Below, one piece after another: positions 1-8,318 of a stretch of DNA of 64,000 nt. A program made the translations under genes and the position numbers. The stretch comes from Microvirga solisilvae (GTDB lineage Bacteria; Pseudomonadota; Alphaproteobacteria; Rhizobiales; Beijerinckiaceae): positions 310,001 through 374,000 of the forward strand of contig NZ_JAKUCN010000002.1 of assembly GCF_022808595.1 (NCBI RefSeq), read 5' to 3'. Positions within the stretch are counted from its first letter, which is position 1; every line of letters begins with the position of its first letter. The notes beneath the pieces are model-generated. The model did not search any database and was not told the DNA's origin. It worked only from the letters and a program-made list of their open reading frames with translations.

Positions 1-2818
1 GGGCGGGCAGGGTGAGCCAGGCCGGGACCTCGAAAGGCTCGAGCGGAGCCACATCCGATTCGGCGGCAAGGGTGCGCGCGAGCGGCGAACCCTCGCGCCA
101 GAGCTCGATGGGGCCGTAAGGTGCCTCGGAGCGCTCCAGGCCGCCCGCCTTCTCCACGAGGCCGTGGCGGATCATCTCGCACCACGCTTCCTGCGGCGAA
201 TCCTTGCGGCCCGTCAGATAGGGCGCGATCACGAGACGATCCTTGGCGCGCGTCATCGCCACATAGAGCAGGCGGTTGTGCTCCTCGTAGCCCTTCGCGT
301 GCAGGAGATCGCGCGCCTCTTCCATGGCGCCGCAATCGGAGTTCTTGCCCGGAGACCAGACGGGAATCGTGCCGCCGGTCGTCGTCCTGATCTGCAACAG
401 CGGCGGATCGCGGCCCAGCACCTCGCAGCCGTCGATGAGAATGACGATGGGCGCTTCGAGACCTTTCGCGCCATGCACCGTCATCACGCGCACTTCGTTG
501 TTCACCGAGTCGAGATCGCGCTTGATGGTGTGTGAAGCGGATTCGAAACGATTGAGAAAGACGGTGAGCGATGGCGTCTCCGTCATTTCCGATTGCTGCG
601 CGAAGCACAGGAAAGCGTCGATGGCATCGCCCGCTTCGCTGCCGAGACGCGCGACAAGCTGCGAGCGCCCGCCGCGCGGCCCGAGCAGGGTGGCGAAGAA
701 GCCGAAGGGGCCGTGCGATGCGGCAAGCTCGCGCCATGCCTGCAAGGCCTCGCAGCTGCGTTGTGCCTTTGCATCGCCCGCTTCCGCATGGCGCGTGAGA
801 GCCGCGTGCAGTGACTCGTCATCGGCGCGGTATGCCGCGATGCGAATGAGATCGTCGTCGGTGAGGCCGACGAGCGGCGATTTCAGCGCGGTCGCGAGCG
901 TGAGATCGTCATCCGGCAGAAGCGCCGCGCGGCCCGCTGCCACGAGATCGAGCACGGCGATATGCTCGCCGATATTGAGCCGGTCCGCGCCCGCCACCGG
1001 CACGCCTGCCTCCTTCAACGCGCGGATCACCGCCTCGAAGGCGGCGCCGCGCTTGCGCACGAGAACGAGCACGTCGCCTGCCGTCCACACGCGACCCTGC
1101 TCGTCCCCCTTGGTGGTCCAGCATTGCACGGCCTTTGCAATGCGGCGTGCGATGACGACCGGAGGCGATTGCTGTTCGGGTTCATCGACGGGCAGAACCC
1201 AGGCTTCCGGCTCCTCCTCGGCGGCAGGCGTTTCCGTCGGCCACAATTCCACGAGGCCCGGCGCATGCGGGCGCGCGCTTTCATGCACGGTGCCGATAGC
1301 CTTGTCCTCGAAGGAGAGGCCCTTGAAGTTCTTCTCCACCGCGAAGGTGGCATCCACCGCCGAGAGCACCGCTTTCGCGGAGCGGAACGACATGGTGAGC
1401 GACACGTCCTCGAACAGAAGCTCGGCCTCGCGCACCTTTCTTGACCAGTCGCGGCGGGTGGATTCGAATTCCTGCGGAGCGGCTCCTTGAAAGCCATAGA
1501 TCGACTGCTTGGGATCGCCCACGGCGAAGAGCGTGCGGATGCGCATGCCCGCTGAACCTGCACCTGCCGTGAAGTCCTCCGTGATCTTGCGCAGGATTTC
1601 CCATTGCTGCGGATTCGTGTCCTGCGCCTCGTCGATCAGCACATGGTCGATGCCGCGATCGAGCTTGTAGAGAACCCAAGCCGTGTCGCCGCGCGAGAGA
1701 AGCGCGAGCGTCTTGTCGATCAGGTCCTGGAAGTCGAGCGCACCGAGGCGCATCTTCTGGCTCTCGACCCGGTCGTGAATCTCTGCGGCAATCAGGAAAA
1801 GAGCCTGCGTACGCTCGACGGCACGCGCCGCCTTCTGCTTGTCGATGAGGTTCCAGATACGGCTCTGCTCGTCGAGCAGCCTCTCCTTCAACCCTTCGTC
1901 GATATCCTTTGTCAGGAAGGCTGACCCCTTGCGGGGCGTTCCGGTATCCGTGAGGAAGACCGAAAGATAATGTTCGAGCCTGGCGGCAGGATCGGTCGCT
2001 TCAGCAGCGGCGATCAGCGATGCAGCGCGCTTCTGATCGGTTGCCTTTCCCGCCATCAATTCCTGCGCGATGGCAGGCCAGTTCTCAGGCTTCAGGCCTC
2101 CTTCCAGCATCGCCAATTCAATGCTTGCAAGCGTCTCGTCGGGTTTCAGCCCCAGCTCCTGACGCAGGCGCGCGATGCCGGTGACATCACGCAGCGCATC
2201 CTTGCACCGCAGAGCGGCGTTCAAGGCATTCATCAGCGCATCGCCCACCGCATCGACGCTGATGATGTCGAGGGCCTCTTTCAGATGCGGGAAGTTGCCG
2301 TTCGACGCGTCGGCCAGCACGTTCTTCACGGCCTGCGCCAGCAACTCGTCAGTCTGGCTCTCGTCCAGCACCGCGAAACGCGCGGGCACATTGGCCTCGA
2401 AGGGCACGAGATGTAAAAGCCGTTCGCAGAAGGCGTGAATGGTGTCGATCTTCAAACCGCCCGGCGTTTCGACGGCACGTGCGAAGAGCGTGCGCGCCAG
2501 CTTCACTTGGGCGCGCGTGGGCTTTTGGCCTTCGAGTTCGGTGAGCTCCGCAACGAGGCTGTCCTCGTCCATTGTCACCCATTTCCCCAAGCGCTCGAAG
2601 ACGCGGATCGCCATGTTGGCGGCAGCGGCCTTGGTGAAGGTCAGACACAGAATTCGTCCGGGGAGCGAACCTGCGAGCAGCAGGCGCACCACGCGGTCGG
2701 TAAGCACCTTTGTCTTGCCCGCGCCTGCATTGGCGGACACCCACGCGGAAGCGCGCGGGTTCGCGGCGCGGCGCTGCGCCTGCTTGGTATAATCGGGAAT
2801 GACGAGATCGTTGCTCAT
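1..2818 (-). CDS. addA: AddA helicase-nuclease subunit, partial (3' end beyond window)
   Basis: UvrD/Rep superfamily 1A helicase subunit of the AddAB double-strand-break resection enzyme, the RecBCD equivalent in Alphaproteobacteria. About 939 residues are visible and the frame runs off at position 1, so the C-terminal PD-(D/E)XK nuclease domain is not seen. Walker A (ANAGAGKTK) lies near residues 29-37. The Walker B/motif II sequence LIDEAQDTNP, the motif IV-type FAVGDPKQSIYGFQGA and the late helicase motif VMTVHGAKGLEAP with LYVAMTRAKDRL are all present and intact. The ATG at 2818 overlaps the addB stop in an ATGA arrangement, so translation is coupled to addB. No frameshift is visible; the missing end is only the window boundary. 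Confidence 0.95.
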   Translation of the reverse strand, partial: MSNDLVIPDYTKQAQRRAANPRASAWVSANAGAGKTKVLTDRVVRLLLAGSLPGRILCLTFTKAAAANMAIRVFERLGKWVTMDEDSLVAELTELEGQKPTRAQVKLARTLFARAVETPGGLKIDTIHAFCERLLHLVPFEANVPARFAVLDESQTDELLAQAVKNVLADASNGNFPHLKEALDIISVDAVGDALMNALNAALRCKDALRDVTGIARLRQELGLKPDETLASIELAMLEGGLKPENWPAIAQELMAGKATDQKRAASLIAAAEATDPAARLEHYLSVFLTDTGTPRKGSAFLTKDIDEGLKERLLDEQSRIWNLIDKQKAARAVERTQALFLIAAEIHDRVESQKMRLGALDFQDLIDKTLALLSRGDTAWVLYKLDRGIDHVLIDEAQDTNPQQWEILRKITEDFTAGAGSAGMRIRTLFAVGDPKQSIYGFQGAAPQEFESTRRDWSRKVREAELLFEDVSLTMSFRSAKAVLSAVDATFAVEKNFKGLSFEDKAIGTVHESARPHAPGLVELWPTETPAAEEEPEAWVLPVDEPEQQSPPVVIARRIAKAVQCWTTKGDEQGRVWTAGDVLVLVRKRGAAFEAVIRALKEAGVPVAGADRLNIGEHIAVLDLVAAGRAALLPDDDLTLATALKSPLVGLTDDDLIRIAAYRADDESLHAALTRHAEAGDAKAQRSCEALQAWRELAASHGPFGFFATLLGPRGGRSQLVARLGSEAGDAIDAFLCFAQQSEMTETPSLTVFLNRFESASHTIKRDLDSVNNEVRVMTVHGAKGLEAPIVILIDGCEVLGRDPPLLQIRTTTGGTIPVWSPGKNSDCGAMEEARDLLHAKGYEEHNRLLYVAMTRAKDRLVIAPYLTGRKDSPQEAWCEMIRHGLVEKAGGLERSEAPYGPIELWREGSPLARTLAAESDVAPLEPFEVPAWLTLPA

Positions 2819-5800
2819 TCGCCGCCCTCACCACCGCCGGCGCTCGCCAGCGACCATTCCTTCACCCGCGCCAGGTGATCGTATTCGGAGAAGCGCCGCG
2901 CATATTTCGGGAAGGGCCGCGACACGTAAGCCGATTCGCCCTTCACGAAACGCGCGATCATGCCCTCGAAGCGGCGGCGGTGCTCTTCCACGATCTCGGC
3001 CACCGAGCGCTCCTCGTTGCGCCCCGGCTCGATGAGACGCGGCTTGATCGGCTCGCGTCCGCCGGTGGTGTGAACGTAGAGAAGATGCGGCGTCTCCTTC
3101 GCCATGGGGAGGCCCTTGAAGGCGCCTTTCATCAGCATCATCGCTTCCAGTGTCAGCTGCGGCGAGAAGCCGGCATAGACCTCGCGCAATCCGGGCGGTT
3201 GGCCGGTCTTGAAATCGACGATGGTGAAGCCGCCATCGCGGCGATGCTCGATGCGGTCGGCACGAGCGCGCAGATTGAAGATCGAACCGTCGGGAAGCGG
3301 AATCGAGAGACGGCCCGAGCGCTCGGCATGAACTTCAACGAGGGCAGGGCGGCGCTCGATTTCCCAGTCGAGAAACGCGATGGCGAGACGCTCGAAGCGC
3401 GGCCACCATTCCGCATAGAGTTCGGGATAGGCTTCGCGGATTTCGGCGAAGGCTTCCTCGCCGAGACCGAGCAGGATTTCATCCGCATGGGCCGGAATCT
3501 CTTTCGGGAAGCGCTCGGCGAATGTTCCAACCACGTCGTGAATGATCGTGCCGCGCTCGGCGGCGCTCGGCGCAACCGCGATAGCCTCCAGCGCATCGAG
3601 CTTCAACACATGGCGTGCGAAGATGGAATAGGGATCGCGCACCAGCGTTTCCACTTCCGTCACGCTCAAGGAACGCGGGAAGAGAGCTGGATCGGGCTTC
3701 GGACGCGGACGCGGCAGAGCGGGTGCAGGTTCCGGTGTGTCGAGAGTGCGCGCGAGGCGGCGGTAGTGCTCGCCTGCTTTCGTCATGCGCTCCCACACAT
3801 CCTTGCCGGTAAAAGCCTTGAGGCGTTGCAGGAAGCGCGAGGGCACCATGGGCGAGCCGTCGCGCTTGTGGGCGCGGGTGATCACCACGTCGTGCGTGCC
3901 GAGCGCCTGCACGAAATCGTGCGCGGTCTGACCGATACGCCGCTCCGGCGGCATCAGGCCGACGCGGGCGCGCATGGGTCGATTGAGGAATGCATCCGTC
4001 ACCGTGCGCGGCGGCCATGTGCCCTCATCCAAGCCGCCGAGCACCACGCGATCCACGGAGAGAAGGCGCGCTTCGAGCAAGCCTAAGATCTTCAAGCGAC
4101 GATGGGTGGAGCGCGGCGACGGGCTCAACGTCTGTTGTTTGGCAAGCGCGGTAAAGAAAGCCGGATAATCGACGAAGCGGCCTTCGAGTGGATGCCCGCC
4201 TTCCTTGCGGATATCCGAGTTCGTCAGATCATCGAACAAAGCGGCAAGAGGCTCGAAAGATTGTTCGCTTTCGCTCTCCTCTTCCTCGGGCGTCGCGCAG
4301 AGATATTCGAAAGCGCGGCGGTGGTGCTCCACCAGCGCCATCAGATCGATGCGCTCCTCGCCGTGCGCGGCAGGCGTGAAGGTCTGGAAGGCGAGATCGA
4401 GCCGCTGCAGCAGCGTGTCGGCAAGATCCCAATCTTCTTCCGTAAGGCGCGCGCGGGGACGCGGCGTGCGATGATCCTTGCCTGCGCGGCGGGCGGCGAG
4501 CGCGGCACGCATGCCCTCGATGCCGGGAGAGGGCGCAGGGCCGCGCAGCACGCCGATTTCGAGCACGCTCGCCGCATGTTCCACGGTTGCGCGCGGGAAG
4601 CCGAGGCGTACGAGGGGGTGTGCGAGCAGCGAGAGCAGGCGCACGGGGCTCAAATCGTCGGCTGCTGCTTCCGCCGCAAGACGCGCGAGGCGGCCTGCGG
4701 GCGTGTCGGCCAGCGGAATGCCCGCCGAGTCCTCCACGCTCAATCCCCAGCGCGCGAGTTCCGCCGTCACGCGCGCGGCAAGCGAGCGATCCGGCGTAAC
4801 GAGAGCTGCGGTCTTGTCGGGATGCTGAAGCGTTTCGCGCAAGGCAATCGCGATGGAAAGCGCCTCCTCGCGCTCGTCCATCGCCTCGATGATGGTGAGG
4901 CCCTCGCAGCCCTTGCTGCTCATCGCAAGACGGTCTTCGGACGTGATCGATGCCCAGCGGTCAGTGGTGTCGGCGGGGCGCAACGCTTCCGAGAGCAGAT
5001 GGTTGCGTGCCTGCGCCTGGCCCGATAGCTCGCCGAGGATGGTGACGTCGGAACGCGTGATGCGCAGATGTCTGTCGATCAGACGGCGCAGTGACGCCTG
5101 CGGATGGCTGTGAACGGGGTCGCTCTCTTCGTCGCCAGCGCCGCCGATGGTGGACCAGCTTTCCTCGTCGAGATCCGTGTCGAGGCCGGGAAGCACGATG
5201 GCGCCGCGCGGCAGGCGCGCGATGGTGGCCATCAGGTTCGCGGTGGCGGGCACGGAGCCGGTGGAGCCCGCGACGATGATGGGATTATCCGGTCGCTCGC
5301 GGGTGAGGCGGCGTGCTTCCGCTTCGATGAGAGCGGTGCGGCGCTGCGCCGGATCGCTCGCAGCGCGCTCGGCGAGAATCTTCGGCCAGTTCTCGCTCGC
5401 GATCTGCACGAAATGGCGCGTGATCTCGAAATATCGCGAATAGTCGGAATCGACCGCCAGTTCGAGGGCATGCCAGTCGATACCTTCCGTGGTTAAGGCA
5501 TCCATCAGCGTTTCGAGATCGCCCGCAAGGTTCACCGCATCGGCGGGTGATGCAGGCACCATGAACGGCACCTCGGGCCCAAGCTGCAACAGCGCACGGT
5601 CCACTTCCGCCGACCAGCGCTGCACGAGGCGGGTGAGGATGAGGCGGCGCTCCAGGGGTGGAATGGGCGGCTTCAGGCTCGCCGCTTCCGCGAAGGGCGT
5701 GCCTTCCAATCCCGTCAATTCAAATTCGGCTTCATCCGTCTCGCCGAGCGGCACGATGCGCGGCAGCAATTGCGCGCGGCCCGCGCCGCGTTCCGCCAGA

Positions 5801-5976
5801 AGCGCGATCAGCGCGCGCGTGGCGCGGCGGGTCGGGACGTAGATGGTGATGTCGGAAAGAGCGGTGGGATCGTCGGAAAGCGGGCCGACGAGGCGTCCGT
5901 CAAGCAGCGCCTCCACCAGGGTCGGCAGAAAGGCGCAACCCGGGGGAATTGAGAAAACGCGCGGCGTGCTCGACAA
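2815..5976 (-). CDS. addB: AddB, double-strand break repair protein (alphaproteobacterial type)
   Basis: Partner of AddA in ATP-driven end resection for RecA-dependent repair; 1053 aa, normal for the alphaproteobacterial family. The N-terminal helicase-like half has a degenerate nucleotide-binding site (IVAGSTGSVPAT) instead of a classical Walker A. The C-terminal nuclease has the PD-(D/E)XK core IVDFKTGQPP at about residues 919-928, followed by a conserved Q (SPQLTLEAM). I see no C-terminal cysteine cluster of the kind that holds a 4Fe-4S centre in Bacillus AddB. The start is TTG at 5976, chosen because a GAGG Shine-Dalgarno sits 8 nt upstream, inside the end of murU, and no ATG is close. 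It is 9 nt downstream of murU and overlaps addA by 4 nt, so murU-addB-addA are one transcript. Confidence 0.94.
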   Translation of the reverse strand: MSSTPRVFSIPPGCAFLPTLVEALLDGRLVGPLSDDPTALSDITIYVPTRRATRALIALLAERGAGRAQLLPRIVPLGETDEAEFELTGLEGTPFAEAASLKPPIPPLERRLILTRLVQRWSAEVDRALLQLGPEVPFMVPASPADAVNLAGDLETLMDALTTEGIDWHALELAVDSDYSRYFEITRHFVQIASENWPKILAERAASDPAQRRTALIEAEARRLTRERPDNPIIVAGSTGSVPATANLMATIARLPRGAIVLPGLDTDLDEESWSTIGGAGDEESDPVHSHPQASLRRLIDRHLRITRSDVTILGELSGQAQARNHLLSEALRPADTTDRWASITSEDRLAMSSKGCEGLTIIEAMDEREEALSIAIALRETLQHPDKTAALVTPDRSLAARVTAELARWGLSVEDSAGIPLADTPAGRLARLAAEAAADDLSPVRLLSLLAHPLVRLGFPRATVEHAASVLEIGVLRGPAPSPGIEGMRAALAARRAGKDHRTPRPRARLTEEDWDLADTLLQRLDLAFQTFTPAAHGEERIDLMALVEHHRRAFEYLCATPEEEESESEQSFEPLAALFDDLTNSDIRKEGGHPLEGRFVDYPAFFTALAKQQTLSPSPRSTHRRLKILGLLEARLLSVDRVVLGGLDEGTWPPRTVTDAFLNRPMRARVGLMPPERRIGQTAHDFVQALGTHDVVITRAHKRDGSPMVPSRFLQRLKAFTGKDVWERMTKAGEHYRRLARTLDTPEPAPALPRPRPKPDPALFPRSLSVTEVETLVRDPYSIFARHVLKLDALEAIAVAPSAAERGTIIHDVVGTFAERFPKEIPAHADEILLGLGEEAFAEIREAYPELYAEWWPRFERLAIAFLDWEIERRPALVEVHAERSGRLSIPLPDGSIFNLRARADRIEHRRDGGFTIVDFKTGQPPGLREVYAGFSPQLTLEAMMLMKGAFKGLPMAKETPHLLYVHTTGGREPIKPRLIEPGRNEERSVAEIVEEHRRRFEGMIARFVKGESAYVSRPFPKYARRFSEYDHLARVKEWSLASAGGGEGGE

Positions 5977-5985
5977 GATAAAACC

Positions 5986-6720
5986 TCATCGCTTAACGGC
6001 GGCAAGGCACTTTTCTGCCTCACCGATGGTGTGAGGCTCTCCAACATGCAGCCATTGGCCTTCCAGAGGCAAGCCATGGAGGCGGCCATTGGCGATGGCG
6101 CGATTGTAGAAGGCGTTGGCCGAGAAGGCGCCGTCGGGTGATCCTTCAACCATCTCGGGCTTCACGATCGCGACGCCCGCGTAGACAAAATCCGAACTCG
6201 GATCGTCGCCGCGACGGCGCAAGGTGCCATCCGCATCGCGGTGAAAATCGCCTTTTCCTTCATAACCGACACTTGTGGATAACGGCGCGACGAGCATGAG
6301 AATGTCCATGCGCTCCGCATCCCAGGCTTCCACGAGGCGCTTGAGATTCGGGTTATCGCCTTCGATCCACATGGAATCGGAATTGAAGGTGATGAAGGGA
6401 TCTTGTCCTAGAAACGGCAAAGCTTTCTTCACGCCGCCGCCGGTCTCAAGCAATTGATCGCGCTCATCCGACACCACGATCTTCGGGAAAGCGCGCGTGC
6501 GCAGATGCGCTTCCAGCATGTCCGCGAAATGGTGAACGTTCACTACCACCGTGCCGATGCCGGCTTCGTGCAGCTTGTCGAGCGCGAAGTCGATCAGGCT
6601 CTGCCCTGCCACCTTCACGAGGGGCTTGGGCATGCTCGCCGTGATCGGCAACATGCGCGTGCCGAGACCCGCTGCGAGAACGATGGCGGTGTGAGGCTTG
6701 CGCTGAGACAAATGAGACAC
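5986..6720 (-). CDS. murU: MurU-type nucleotidyltransferase (N-acetylmuramate-1-phosphate uridylyltransferase)
   Basis: Sugar-1-phosphate nucleotidyltransferase with the GT-A Rossmann fold, 244 aa. The signature VLAAGLGTRMLPITASMPKPLVKV is at residues 14-37, written here in two overlapping parts: LAAGLGTRM and MPKPLVKV. A metal-binding Asp follows in FITFNSDSMW. Annotation pipelines often call such proteins mannose-1-phosphate guanylyltransferase. The MurU assignment is inferred from the gene just upstream, an AmgK-type sugar kinase 9 nt away. AmgK plus MurU convert recycled N-acetylmuramic acid to UDP-MurNAc, bypassing MurA/MurB and giving intrinsic fosfomycin tolerance in Pseudomonas and Caulobacter. 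The start is a GTG at 6720 with a weak Shine-Dalgarno, consistent with translational coupling to the upstream gene. Confidence 0.85.
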   Translation of the reverse strand: MSHLSQRKPHTAIVLAAGLGTRMLPITASMPKPLVKVAGQSLIDFALDKLHEAGIGTVVVNVHHFADMLEAHLRTRAFPKIVVSDERDQLLETGGGVKKALPFLGQDPFITFNSDSMWIEGDNPNLKRLVEAWDAERMDILMLVAPLSTSVGYEGKGDFHRDADGTLRRRGDDPSSDFVYAGVAIVKPEMVEGSPDGAFSANAFYNRAIANGRLHGLPLEGQWLHVGEPHTIGEAEKCLAAVKR

Positions 6721-6729
6721 TGAAAAAAC

Positions 6730-8310
6730 TCAAACAGAAGGCGGCGCTTCATCCTCGAGCGGAATGAGGCGCGGCAGATAGGTTTCGTACCAGACCTTGA
6801 GCTTCGCCAAGGCCGGGTGCGCGAGATTGCGGGCGAGATAGGCTTCGATGCGCGGCAGATGCTTCAGGTAATGCGGCTTGCCGTCCCGACGGTCGAGACG
6901 TGCGAAGATGCCGAGGATCTTGGTGGCGCGCTGTGCCGCCATGATCGCATAGGCGCGCGCGAAAGCCGACACGTCGAAATCGGGATCGAGGGCTTTGCGG
7001 TCGCGGGCGTAGAGCCCGATGAGCTTGAGTTCGAGATCGGCCGGAACGGTCACGCGCGCATCCTGCAGGAGCGAGGCGACGTCGTAGGCGGGCGAGCCGA
7101 GAGTTGCGTCCTGGAAATCGATGAGACCCACGCGCTGCAGGCCTTCACGCTCGCCCATCCAGATAAGGTTGGGCGAATGGAAGTCGCGCAACGTCCAGGT
7201 GACAGGACCTGCGAGGATTTCACCGAGCGTGTCTGTCCAGGTATTGACGAATTCCGCGCGGGCGGAGCCGGAAAGCTGCGTGCCGATGATGTGCGGCACA
7301 TACCAATCGGCGAGAAGCTCCACCTCGATCAGCATCGCTTCGAGGTCGTAGGCAGGGATTGCGTGCTCGATGTCGTCCGAGACCGGCAGAACCTGCGGCA
7401 GCTCGGTGCTGTGGAGCTTCACGAGAAGGCGCGTGGCCTCCGCGTAGCGCTCCGGAATCGGGCCGTTCTCATCGATCACAGGCTCGGCGCCGAGATCCTC
7501 GATGAGAAGAAGGCCCGTATCGAGATCCTCGCCGTAGATGTAAGGCGCGCTGAAGCCGAGCGCGCGCAAGCCCTTGTCCATCGCCACGAATGCGTGAACG
7601 GTCTCCGCCAGCTTCGCGATGGTGGTATAGGGCTTGCCGCGCCGCACAGGCGGGCCGACGGGGCGCGGCGGCGAGATCATGAGAAGTGCGGTTTCGCCGT
7701 TCGGCTTCACCAGGCGCTCGTAGGAGCGAATGACGGAGGCATCGCTTTGCATCGGCAGGCGCGCGGCATCAGACCAGCCGCAACGATCAACCAGATTGCG
7801 GAAGGCCTTGATGCGCTGGAGGCGCGAGGCGAAAGCGCCGGTGCCAGTGAGCATGGCGATACGGCCGCGGCCGCCGGGTGCCATGTCGAGGCGGATATCG
7901 AGATGTTCCGGGTTCAGCGCTTCCTCGGCGCGCTCGGGCCACTCGACGAGGGTGATGGCGTTTTCCGTGATCTCCTCCCAGCCCAGCTCCACCAGCTCGT
8001 AGCCACCGGAGAGGCGGTAGAAATCCGCATGGACGATGGGGCAGGCGAGGCCGTCATAGACCTGCATCAGGGTGAAGGTGGGGCTTGGAACCTCAAGTTC
8101 GGGATCGTTCGCCAGCGTGCGCACGAGGGCGCGGGCGAAGGTGGTCTTGCCGGCACCGAGGCCGCCCGAGAGCGTCACGAGGTCGCCGGCTTTGAGTTCT
8201 TCCGCGAGCCTGCGCGCGAAATTCTCCGTGGCCTCGTGATCGGGAAGCGTCACGATCCATGCGGCTTGGGAGACATCCTGCTCGGACATGAGGGCCAATC
8301 CATTCACCAT
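6730..8310 (-). CDS. tsaE: TsaE-AmgK fusion: t6A-synthesis ATPase plus aminoglycoside-phosphotransferase-like sugar kinase
   Basis: Two-domain protein of 526 aa. Residues 15-155 are TsaE, the ATPase of the TsaBDE complex that makes N6-threonylcarbamoyladenosine at tRNA A37: Walker A GGLGAGKTTFAR near residues 49-60, then SPTFTLMQVY, HADFYRL and LVEWPER. Residues 165-526 are an APH-fold kinase with the catalytic loop LRDFHSPNLIW (Asp376, Asn381) and metal site LIDFQDATLGSPAYD (Asp398). This matches AmgK, which phosphorylates MurNAc/GlcNAc at C1. Stand-alone TsaE is about 150 aa. I chose ATG 8310 because AGGA lies 7 nt upstream; a TTG at 8316 and an ATG at 8289 are alternatives. The gene follows the divL stop by 8 nt and precedes murU by 9 nt. 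Confidence 0.93.
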   Translation of the reverse strand: MVNGLALMSEQDVSQAAWIVTLPDHEATENFARRLAEELKAGDLVTLSGGLGAGKTTFARALVRTLANDPELEVPSPTFTLMQVYDGLACPIVHADFYRLSGGYELVELGWEEITENAITLVEWPERAEEALNPEHLDIRLDMAPGGRGRIAMLTGTGAFASRLQRIKAFRNLVDRCGWSDAARLPMQSDASVIRSYERLVKPNGETALLMISPPRPVGPPVRRGKPYTTIAKLAETVHAFVAMDKGLRALGFSAPYIYGEDLDTGLLLIEDLGAEPVIDENGPIPERYAEATRLLVKLHSTELPQVLPVSDDIEHAIPAYDLEAMLIEVELLADWYVPHIIGTQLSGSARAEFVNTWTDTLGEILAGPVTWTLRDFHSPNLIWMGEREGLQRVGLIDFQDATLGSPAYDVASLLQDARVTVPADLELKLIGLYARDRKALDPDFDVSAFARAYAIMAAQRATKILGIFARLDRRDGKPHYLKHLPRIEAYLARNLAHPALAKLKVWYETYLPRLIPLEDEAPPSV

Positions 8311-8318
8311 GGGCAATC

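Noticed and set aside
1-2818. addA as a broken gene
   Set aside because: The frame is open to the first base of the window; the truncation is only the window edge.
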